The translations under genes and the position numbers were made by a program. This document shows, piece after piece, positions 8,237 through 15,658 of a DNA stretch of 16,184 nucleotides. Position 1 is the stretch's first letter, and each line of letters starts with the position of its first letter. The notes under the pieces were generated by a model. It was not told where the DNA came from and ran no database searches. It was given only the letters and a program-made list of their open reading frames with translations. Source of the stretch: Gracilaria caudata (taxonomy: Eukaryota; Rhodophyta; Florideophyceae; Gracilariales; Gracilariaceae); contig JASCIV010000581.1 of assembly GCA_030374735.1 (NCBI GenBank), positions 1-16,184 of the forward strand. The letters run 5' to 3'.

Positions 8237-8801
8237 CTAGTCGCTCGTGACCCGCTTTGCATTGTGGAGAATGTCAGCACTGAGCCGGCCCGTCGCCAAA
8301 AATTCATTAAGACGGCGGAATATTACGACGTTCCTCCTCGTTAAAGCATCGGCCAAATTCTGCAATCCCCGTACCCACTGGAGAACGGATATTTCTCCCA
8401 TCTCGAAGGAGTCTCTAAGGTGAGAGACTATGGGACGAAGACGATAGTCCTTGCCTTCGTTCAGAGTAGTGATGGTTGAGTATAATCCGTCGGAATCTAC
8501 AGTCAAAACGAACGGTAGATTGGCTGTTGACCCATATACTTGTCTCACGCATGAAGAAATTAGGGCACCGCGGTCAGCCGAAAGAGCAGCGGCAAGGATT
8601 TCAGCTCCAATTGAACTAAAGGAGACGCGCGCTTGTTTAGAGCTAGTCTAATCCAATACATGGAATACTGCCTCTCCACCCCCCACAGGCATGAAGAGCC
8701 CATAGACGTAACATGATTGCCCATACAATGCTTTGCCTTGGCTGGCGTCAGAGAAGGCCAAGTAACGTGGATTGATTGCAAGCGAAGTAGGACGGGAGTA
8801 G
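8237..8801 (-). pseudogene. Family B RNase H, minus-strand copy
   Basis: This is the C-terminal RNase H of copia Pol, which removes the RNA template during reverse transcription. On the minus strand it has F-S-D-A-S-Q-G (Asp 8749-8747), A-E-I-L-A-A-A (Glu 8602-8600), T-V-D-S-D-G-L-Y (Asp 8497-8495) and L-A-D-A-L-T (Asp 8350-8348), so all four acidic positions remain. One in-frame TAG (8650-8648) replaces a Trp present in the plus copy (F-D-W-V-S). The frame is otherwise open to its TAG stop at 8239-8237. It matches 14740-14988 joined to 15354-15647 closely. Upstream homology stops at 8801, where a family B LTR starts. Confidence 0.85.
8797..8801. repeat. Candidate target site of the plus-strand family B insertion
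   Basis: AGTAG sits between the interrupted RNase H region and the TG of the LTR at 8802. A matching copy would be expected after the 3' LTR outside the window, so the duplication itself cannot be tested here. Confidence 0.3.
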
Positions 8802-9092
8802 TGATGTCTTTAGTACCTATTTGCGGCGTTCAGCCGCCACGCGCACCTTGCGTGAGAATGCCGCTGGCGCGGCAACCCTGGCGCGAACCTCCCGCTGAGC
8901 TCGATGCCGCGTGAGGTCTGAGCAATAATAAAGTGTCCCTCCTGGCCTCCCGGCCTGGAGGATGCCGGTGGAGAACCAGACGGAGGGAACACTTTCGTCC
9001 CTGTACTTTTGCGAGGCTTCGAAGGGACTGCAATTCTTCTACGCATGACGATACCAGCGCCTTCCACCCGCTCCATTACCCCGCGTCGCTCA
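8802..9092 (+). repeat. Family B 5' LTR, plus strand (291 bp)
   Basis: It starts TGATGTC and ends GTCGCTCA, followed directly by a copia primer site. It is an inverted, roughly 85% identical match of 5881-6169. AATAAA lies at 8927-8932 in the shared context CAATAATAAA. The open minus-strand frame 8810-9301 crosses it and is not considered a gene. Confidence 0.78.
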
Positions 9093-9105
9093 GTTATGGT
9101 CCCAG
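9093..9105 (+). promoter_or_regulatory. Primer-binding site of the family B element
   Basis: GTTATGGTCCCAG follows the LTR CA without a gap and is the copia half-tRNA(iMet) site with one change (GGGC to GGTC). Its last five bases, CCCAG, are shared with the inverted protease fragment that follows. Confidence 0.75.
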
Positions 9106-9158
9106 ATGGCAAACACAAGCTTGGCGTCATCACAATTAGTGCCATACCCGTGATAGAA
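9101..9158 (-). repeat. 58-bp inverted copy of the protease region in the leader
   Basis: This segment is the exact reverse complement of 10004-10061 (58 of 58). The protease copy lies in a conserved part of the domain, so the leader copy is the derived one. An ATG at 9096-9098 opens a 36-codon frame across it that ends at 9206. Confidence 0.95.
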
Positions 9159-9159
9159 C

Positions 9160-9840
9160 GTTTCCCATTCTCTTGTCCTAACTTTGGAGGACAGCGAAAT
9201 CTATGACTCTTACGAACCCTTGAAGAACCTCTTCCAGAGCTATCGTCGAAGAAATAAAGAGACCTCGGGCAACTTGGTGCTGCAGATCCCTCGCCTTCCA
9301 TATCGCAGAGGTGATAGCAAGCCTGAGAACATTAAGGCAATTGCAAAGCCTGCCGTTCCACGTGTTGTACTACACCTTGATGACGCGGTATCCGTACTGT
9401 ACTCTCTCTCTTCGGCGACTAAACAGGCATCTTGCGAAGTCTCTCGAACCGATGTGGAGTTGATCGTACAACAGAGGATTCACAAAGCCTTGCTTTCAAA
9501 TGGAGCCCAAACTCGAGACGAAAAAACTTCTGCTGAATCCAAAGCCTCTGACTCAAACACGAGAAGAGGAAAGAAGAGGAAGCAGCCATAATCGAGTTCA
9601 TCGACTCGTAGGGAGGATAACGCTCCTAGTTCTTCCACTCAGCGTCCCCCCCGACGGGTTGGATTCTGTTTTGATTGTGGGTCGAAGACCCACTACCGTG
9701 GTTCCAAGCATCGCCCTTATGATGGTGGAGAGTCCTACCTCCAAAAGATGGTCCGCCTTGAGAAATAGAGTTCGCAAAAGGAGAAATCAAGTAACTCTTT
9801 TTTTCGGAAAGGCTCCACCCCTTCCACAAACAATCAAGCC
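9160..9840 (+). pseudogene. Family B gag, truncated and interrupted
   Basis: One frame runs from just after TAG 9154-9156 to TGA near 9838, with in-frame stops at 9589-9591 (TAA) and 9766-9768 (TAG). It has no ATG at its 5' end; the normal N-terminus seems lost where the inverted protease fragment begins. The first part (to 9591) is mixed helical/polar and ends in a Lys/Arg-rich stretch (R-R-G-K-K-R-K-Q). After the first stop comes a Pro/Arg-rich linker and a zinc-knuckle-like C-F-D-C-G-S-K-T-H (Cys 9667-9669, Cys 9676-9678, His 9691-9693) in which the fourth ligand is displaced. The knuckle is the best evidence for Gag; overall similarity to other Gag proteins cannot be judged by eye. Confidence 0.65.
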
Positions 9841-9856
9841 TGAATTCAAGGCGTGA

Positions 9857-10249
9857 AGCCGCACCAATAAAAGTCGGGGGGGTCGATTCAACCCAATCCT
9901 TGACATTGGGTGCCCCCGCAGTGTTGGTGGGGTGCAATCCGCCGCTCGAATTGCCTTGGCGCTTGGCATCTCCCTCGAGCTTCGTCCCCTCGACTGTGAG
10001 CCATTCTATCACGGGTATGGCACTAATTGTGATGACGCCAAGCTTGTGTTTGCCATCTGGGGCCTCCCCATATCCGATTCCAATGGCCAGAAGGCATCCT
10101 TGCCATTCTATATGGTAGAAGGAGATGGTCTTCTACTGCTTGGCAATCACGTCCTGCATCTGGGAGACGTGCTTGGTAAGGATAACTTGCTTGTCCTCCC
10201 AAAGGGTGTAGCCTCTCAGTCGGAGTTGAAGTTGCTCACGTACTCTTAA
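9857..10249 (+). pseudogene. Family B retroviral-type aspartic protease
   Basis: The frame is open from 9857 and shifted relative to gag. The active-site region reads P-I-L-D-I-G-C-P-R-S-V-G-G (Asp 9902-9904), where Thr/Ser of D-T-G has become Ile. It continues with A-L-G-I and E-L-R-P, then L-V-F-A-I-W-G-L-P, and a G-D-G-L-L-L-L-G-N stretch like the second conserved block of retropepsins. It ends at TAA 10247-10249, but the same frame carries on into integrase, so the TAA is probably a disabling mutation. The protease would cut the Gag-Pol precursor. Confidence 0.7.
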
Positions 10250-11504
10250 AGACTTCCCGGTGATCAGCAGGACACGATTCGGACGAGACTCATGGTCGTC
10301 CCAAACACTGTTGAATCGATTGCGTCCTATTTTGCTACTAACCGCAGTCTCCGTAACAATGCCTTTGACAGGGCACTCAAGAGAAAGTACGCTGACCACC
10401 GGATATGCCGCCGTTTTGCTGCAAAGCTCCACGGGTTCACGCACATGCCCTTGGATGATGTGAAGGAAATATGGCGACGCGCGAATGTGCTGACTCCTGC
10501 ACTCCAACAGGCCCTTGGAGCCGCCCTGAAGAAGTGTACTACTTGTGAGTCAACTGGACGCCCGGCATCTTCCCGGAAAGTTTCATTTCGGCGGTTGCTC
10601 GTCCCATTTAATAACCACGTCCAAGTTGACTTCATTGGTCGATCTCTCCTCCGCATATCCGGTGACTGTTACGCTTGATTCGAGGGAGCTAGATGATGTT
10701 AAAGTCGCGGTCGAACAACATTGGGCGAATATCCATGGCCCACCTGAGTCCCTATCCGGTGACCCGGAATTCGACAAAGGCACGTTCAAGGACTTTCTCA
10801 ACGCCCACCCTAGCTCTTTTGAGCCGAGACCAGCGAGGAGGCACAATAAGATGGGTGCTGTTGAGTCCAAAAACGCGGTCGTACGCCTTATCGCCACGCG
10901 ACTCCTTCAGGACGCCAACTACTTCTCGGCCATATGGCGTATGCATACTCAATACTGAGTTCACGTACATCGAAATCCTGTCCAGGGCGACGTTTCTTAG
11001 TAACTTCATGTACGGTGGACGTAAAATGAGCAGCTTCAAAATGGTACGCGGCTACACCCCTAGTCTTATGGGACTCTCACAGTCCACGGTTAGTGAAGAA
11101 CTCGTTGACGCCTATCACAACAGACTGCTCGTTGCGCCATCCATACTCTTCAGAAAACTCGCAGCCCTTACGTCCTTCATCGCTCGCATTTCCCGACGCA
11201 TACCCCTGTCTACTACTTCAAAATGGGGCCGAAGTTCGGTGTGTGGAAGTCCGGCTACGTGCGCGAAGCCCTGGAGTACTCTCTCTTGCTCTCTCCAAAT
11301 AAGCTCCATCAAGGACCGAGCATCCGTGCAGCCTACGAGGATGTACGGCTCGTCCCTAAGTCTGCTCTTCTCATAGAACTCGACCAAATTGGTTACACTT
11401 CGCCATCTCCCATGAAATCGTCGAAGTTGAAGACAAGCGATTCACTTCGAAGCCTAAAGACCCATCAAGTCGACAGAGTACCGCTCCGCACAAAGGTACA
11501 GTAG
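10250..11504 (+). pseudogene. Family B integrase, first copy
   Basis: It starts in the protease frame. The zinc-binding part (L-H-G-F-T-H-M-P, then C-T-T-C-E-S) is followed by the core Asp in H-V-Q-V-D-F (10628-10630). The frame then shifts near 10640-10670, and the region between the first and second core Asp looks shortened. The second Asp is in L-S-G-D-P-E-F (10761-10763) and the Glu in G-A-V-E-S-K-N (10863-10865). A second shift leads to L-S-N-F-M-Y-G-G-R-K, a third to the frame holding F-K-M-G-P-K-F-G-V-W and I-R-A-A-Y-E-D-V-R (11215-11504). The last block aligns with 13015-13200 of the second copy. All three core acids are present, but at least three frameshifts make it non-functional. 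Confidence 0.75.
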
Positions 11505-11532
11505 ACTTCCTTCCGAATGATGAGGCTACGCT

Positions 11533-12646
11533 TTGGTCATGGCATCCCAGTGTGCGCCCTCTTCTCGCGACAGAGAAGCCCATGGAGAGAAGCCTACTGC
11601 TGTGAACCTGCATTCCAGAGACATTGGAACTCCATATGATCCACCACGTCCAGATAAGGATATTGGGTCTACATCGGTCACCCTAGTGTCCGGAGGACGT
11701 CCTCTACCGTGCAACTCGAGTCACCCGAGCAAGAAATACTTCAGCCGGCGCACAAGGTCATTGGCAAGGAACATGTGTCTGAGTTCCGTACTCAATTTCT
11801 CCCACGTTGGGTTGCTGAAAAGGCAATCAGGAAAGAAAGAGCGTGCACAAAAGACGCTATCAAGAAGTATACCGCTCCTCACTTCCACTATTCGCGAACA
11901 TCGTGAAGTCTCACCACTTCTTTCACATTAAAGACGATGATGAACACGGTGCTCTGCGTTTAAAATGCCGTTCAATCTCTCATGGAAATAGAGATAGGGA
12001 AAAGGATGGTATTCGGAAGGACTTCTCTTCAGCGCAGTTTCCCGTGATCCGTGTCGTCTTATCCATTGCATCCACACTTGGTCTTCCCCTTGCCACATTA
12101 GACATTAAGGGGGCTTATCTTCAAGGCGGTGAACTCACCCGTGACATATTTATGGTTCCATCACGGGGATGGGCCAAGTCCAACCACGTTTGGAAACTCC
12201 TGGCCCCAACTTACGGCCTTGTTGAATCCGGACGGCTTTAGCAGCTCGCCATCGAGAAGTGGATGTTCGAAAATGATATCGAGCCCGTACCAGGCCTTTC
12301 TCAACTATTCGTTGTACGTAACGAGTACCATTCCATTTGGCTCGTTTTACCTAAAGTTGTCGACGACATGCTTCTGGCCGGATCCATAGGCGAACTTGAG
12401 CGTTTCTACAAAAAGATCGCTCAAAGATTCACGGTTGGAAAATTCGATACTTCCAACTAGCTAATCTTCTATAGGCTTCGAATCGTCCGCCACAAAAACG
12501 GCTCTACTACCGTTAACATGCAGGAATATATGAAAGGCATTGAAAGGCTCAGTATTTCCCGTCAACGACGCAAATCATTTCACTCCCCATGCACGGAAAC
12601 CGAACGGACTGCCTTTCTAGGCCTTACTGGTTCTCTGGTTCTCTGG
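11533..12646 (+). pseudogene. Family B reverse transcriptase, first copy, truncated
   Basis: The linker and RT N-terminus lie in shifting frames until about 11890; from there one frame holds S-H-G-N-R-D, L-D-I-K-G-A-Y-L-Q (Asp 12101-12103), P-T-Y-G-L-V-E-S-G-R-L and K-V-V-D-D-M-L-L-A-G (Asp 12362-12364 and 12365-12367). In-frame TAG codons lie at 12239-12241 (replacing the Trp of R-L-W-Q) and 12458-12460. The frame ends in the connection region at F-L-G-L-T-G-S-L, where it passes without a break into integrase sequence. RNase H is missing from this half. Confidence 0.8.
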
Positions 12647-12650
12647 TTCG
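12629..12650 (+). repeat. Tandem GGTTCTCT repeat at the RT/integrase fusion point
   Basis: GGTTCTCT occurs at 12629-12636 and 12637-12644, followed by a partial third unit GGTTCG. It lies at the point where RT sequence (F-L-G-L-T-G-S-L) changes to integrase sequence (A-R-R-H-N-K). This may be filler or slippage at the recombination junction. Confidence 0.7.
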
Positions 12651-13490
12651 CCGCACGGCGCCACAACAAGATTGGAATTGTCAAGAGGAAGAACGCCATC
12701 ATTTGCAACTTCGCCCAACGACTTCGAAAAGACGTCGCTTTCTTCCAGACCAGTCGAGGAATAGAATACGACCCTCATCATGTACTCTCACGGTCAACAT
12801 ATCTCAGCAACATGCTTTACAGTAGTGAGACCTTGAGCAGCTTCGACATGGCCTGAGGCTATACGGCATCGATATCCGGATTGACCCAATCTCCGCTCTC
12901 AGATGCGATCGCCGCCGTTCACAAGAAACAACAGGCGAAAAGAGCACTTTGCTTATTGGAAAAGGATCGCTCCCCACATACGCTCAGGCCCAAGGACCTC
13001 TCCGAAAACGACAGAGTTTACTTTTTCAAACGAGGCTCCCAGTTTGGCATGTGGGAATTAGCCTTCGTCCGCGAAACGGACAACCACTTCGCCATCCTTT
13101 CTTCTGCCCCAAATCTTTCAGGAAAATCAATTCGTGCGGCCTACGAAGATGTCCGCAAGGCTCCTTCTTCTTCCCTTCTACAGGAGTTGGATGATATGGA
13201 ATTCGTCTTCCCCCCTCCTATTCGGTCGTTGACGAGGAAGCCCTGGACATTGAAGGACTGAACTCTACCGCAGATGAACAGCTCTTCCCAGAGATTGAGG
13301 CTCAACCAGTCCCAGATGATCCTCCCCCTCCGGCTCCTACAACCCCAGAGAACTCTGCACCAGATCACTTGCAACCTCTGGGTCTGTTCTGTACTGATGA
13401 TGTTCAAGCGAATTTTCGACGAGGAGTCGTTGTGGAACACTTTAAAGTCCTTGCTAGCATGCGAGAAATCTCTGAAGCTTGATCACCCAT
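12647..13490 (+). pseudogene. Family B integrase, second partial copy, plus linker
   Basis: It begins in the middle of the integrase core at A-R-R-H-N-K-I-G, matching A-R-R-H-N-K-M-G of the first copy. The catalytic Glu position reads Lys here (I-V-K-R-K-N against A-V-E-S-K-N). It continues through L-S-R-S-T-Y-L-S-N-M, an in-frame TGA at 12854-12856 (an Arg in the first copy), and V-Y-F-F-K-R-G-S-Q-F-G-M-W to I-R-A-A-Y-E-D-V-R. After TGA 13259-13261 a different frame (from about 13225) gives an acidic, Pro-rich linker with D-D-P-P-P-P-A-P, typical of the integrase-RT spacer, ending near 13480. Confidence 0.75.
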
Positions 13491-13539
13491 CGTTAGACAT
13501 TGGGCGCGAAGCCACAGTGCTCACTTCCCTTCTCAGTCG

Positions 13540-14616
13540 TACACCCGCCTGGAGGGATATCCAAATCAATAAGTGTACTGCTCCATCACTATGTCCTCGC
13601 AAGGATATTGGGTTGACTCCAGTGACTGCCAACCCGCCCACTCCACACCAACTTCTATCTACCGAACAAGAGATTCTTCGAGAAATTCAGCAGGTAATCG
13701 GTACTAGCACTGTATCGGAGTCCAAGCTTGAATTCGTTCTACGGTGGATCGTGGACAAGGCCATCGATGCCGAGATGGAGAAATACAGGGACGCTCACGA
13801 GGAAGTCCATATTCACTCCATTCCTCCTCACAGTAATATCATCACCTCTCATCACTTCCTTCTCGAGGAGACCGATGGCCAGGAAGGCAAACTCAAACTG
13901 AAATGCAGACTTGTCCCTCACGGCAACCGTGATAAGGAGAAGGACACAGTACGGAAGGATTCTGCAACAGCACAATTCCCGATCATCCGCATTGTCCTTT
14001 CCCTTGCCGCCATCCTTCGGTTTTCAATCGCTTCCATTGACGTCAAGAAAGCCTACCTTCAGGCTGGAACACTCCCGCGTGACATATATATCCGACCATC
14101 TCGTGGTTGGGCATCCTCACCGAACATGTTGTGGAAGTTGACCTCTGCGGCCTATGGCATCACGGAATCAGGCCGACTATGGCAGCTCACGATCGAGAAG
14201 TGGATGTCATCCCAAGGCCTCCAGAAAATTCCAGGTCTCTCACAGCCCTTTGTCAAGCAAAACAAAGATTCTTCAATCTCCCTCGCGATCACTAAAGTTG
14301 TCGACGACTTCATTCTCGCTGGCGAAGTCCAGGAAATCAAACGGTTTCACAAACAACTAGCGAACCGCTTCAATGTGGGCTCTTTTGTGCTTGGCCAAGA
14401 TTTAGTGTACAACCGCCTGCACATCCACCAGGAACCCAATTTCTCCGTTTCATTCAACATGCAGGAGTACCTTGACTCAATTCGGCCCATACCACTAGAC
14501 AGAACTCGCAGGAAGCAACAAAATGCGCGATATACTGCGAAGGAGATCACACAGTTCTTGGGACTCACAGAATCTCTCAACTTCTTAGGCCATGACGTCT
14601 TACTACAAGCCGCATT
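13540..14616 (+). pseudogene. Family B reverse transcriptase, second copy (largely open)
   Basis: The open frame spans 13274-14908, but similarity to the first copy starts only around 13540, and codons before that are out of frame with the real linker. Motifs are E-Q-E-I-L-R-E, V-P-H-G-N-R-D-K-E-K-D, I-D-V-K-K-A-Y-L-Q (Asp 14039-14041), A-A-Y-G-I-T-E-S-G-R-L-W-Q and K-V-V-D-D-F-I-L-A-G (Asp 14303-14305 and 14306-14308). The connection region T-Q-F-L-G-L-T-E-S-L-N-F-L-G-H-D follows. Near 14612-14616 one base seems lost, shifting RNase H into the next frame. This is the best preserved RT of family B, with all three catalytic aspartates. Confidence 0.85.
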
Positions 14617-14983
14617 GCCGCGAGCCACCTCCAACAGCGTCTTGCTCGGCTCACAATCGCATATCTCATCGATGCAAACAAGATGCTTTCGGAAGTCAAG
14701 GCTCTCTCCCCATGTACGACTTACATATCCCCTTCGCGTCTACAAGATCCATCGTATCTTGGATTCTCCGACGCCAGCCAAGGAAGCTCTTCATAAGGAC
14801 AAACGGGTTATATCTCAGGAATCTTCTTGCCTGCGGGGGGTGATTCTGGACTATTCCACGCTTTCGATTGGGTCAGCTGCAATCAGCAAAGAGTATCCTT
14901 CTCAATAATATGCGCGGAAATTCTAGCGGCAGCAACATCAACCGACAGGGGATCCTTGATGTCGGAAAGACTCCAGATCCTCT

Positions 14984-14988
14984 ACGCT
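14984..14988. repeat. Target-site duplication of the MITE, left (ACGCT)
   Basis: ACGCT recurs at 15349-15353 on the other side of the insertion. Removing one copy with the insert restores the RNase H reading frame, which supports it as the duplicated target. Confidence 0.7.
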
Positions 14989-15348
14989 CGTCTGTGTTCT
15001 CGGAATCCTAGTTTAGTGTGCTAGATAGCTAGTTATGAAAACGAAACTCCAAAAAAACTAGGAGTTTTGAAGTATCGAAAAATTTTCCGGATTTCGGCTT
15101 GTGACATAGTAGCATACTAGTTCGATTGCTAGTTCGAGGCTCGGAAAAGCTAGATTACCATTGAAAATTTGAAGTTTGAAACTAGAGATCTAGCAAACTA
15201 GAAATTTTGAATGTTAAACTAGCATGTCGAACACGTATTTCTCTTCGTCTAATACAAATATGTCAAAGTAATTTTGAATAATTTTACCAGATAAAATTTC
15301 CCGAAAAGTAGCCCTTTTGAACACAAAACTAGCATTCCGAGAACACAA
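14989..15348. mobile_element. MITE-like non-autonomous DNA transposon
   Basis: The element is about 360 bp and AT-rich, with 22-bp terminal inverted repeats: 14993-15014 (starts TGTGTTCTCGGAAT) against the reverse complement of 15326-15347, one mismatch. It has no coding capacity. A candidate 5-bp ACGCT duplication flanks it. Three extra bases lie between the left duplication and the inverted repeat, so the exact ends are uncertain by a few bases. The superfamily cannot be assigned. It holds 12 CTAG tetramers between 15008 and 15332, mostly as AACTAG or GCTAG, and a small internal hairpin near 15043-15066. Confidence 0.87.
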
Positions 15349-15353
15349 ACGCT
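15349..15353. repeat. Target-site duplication of the MITE, right (ACGCT)
   Basis: This is the second copy of the ACGCT at 14984-14988. The RNase H frame resumes directly after it. Confidence 0.7.
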
Positions 15354-15658
15354 GCACCGACATCCCTCCCATTCGTGCTCACTGTCGACTCCAAAGGCCT
15401 ATACTCAACGATCACAACCCTCCACGAGGGGAAGGACTACCGTCTCCGTCCGACAGTTAGCCGTATGCGAGACTCTTTCGAAAGCAAGGAGATATCAATC
15501 ATGCAGTGGATAGCAGGGAAGCAAAACTTCGCGGATGCTTTCACGAAGCGCAATCTCGAGAGGTACCGCGAGCTCAATGATCTAATGGTTTCTGGAGTAA
15601 TTCGTGCCGCAAGCTTCTCAAACGCACATCGCCTTCAATCCTCGTAAGCCTGACCTTA

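Larger units (their letters stand above)
5842..8801 (-). mobile_element. Family B copia element, minus strand, 3' part
   Basis: On the minus strand the order is RNase H (8801-8237), an opposite-strand accessory gene (8180-6523), the 3' LTR (6169-5881) and a tRNA-half-like tail (5880-5842). The element is cut at 8801, exactly where the LTR of a plus-strand family B copy begins, so the rest of its pol should lie beyond the right edge of the window. The assignment rests on RNase H similarity to 14620-15647, LTR similarity to 8802-9092 and accessory-gene similarity to 15659-16184. Confidence 0.75.
14617..15647 (+). pseudogene. Family B RNase H, second copy, split by a MITE
   Basis: The frame resumes after the shift and holds F-S-D-A-S-Q-G (Asp 14770-14772), a TAA at 14794-14796, D-W-V-S, and A-E-I-L-A-A-A (Glu 14917-14919). 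It is interrupted at 14989. It continues after the insertion with T-V-D-S-K-G-L-Y (Asp 15387-15389) and F-A-D-A-F-T-K (Asp 15534-15536), ending at TAA 15645-15647. Taking out 14989-15353 brings both halves into one frame and gives the same residue count between Tyr and Leu-Pro-Phe as the minus-strand copy, which shows that the insertion is secondary. Confidence 0.87.

Noticed and set aside
5881..9092. Inverted repeats 5881-6169 and 8802-9092 as long terminal inverted repeats of one DNA transposon enclosing the 463-codon frame
   Set aside because: Both repeats are followed on their own strand by copia primer-site sequence, both hold AATAAA, and the enclosed DNA contains copia RNase H in the orientation expected for an LTR element. 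Two oppositely oriented LTRs explain everything.
13274..13500. First 70 codons of the long RT frame as a genuine N-terminus
   Set aside because: The acidic Pro-rich linker expected between integrase and RT is in another frame over this stretch, so these codons are out of frame.
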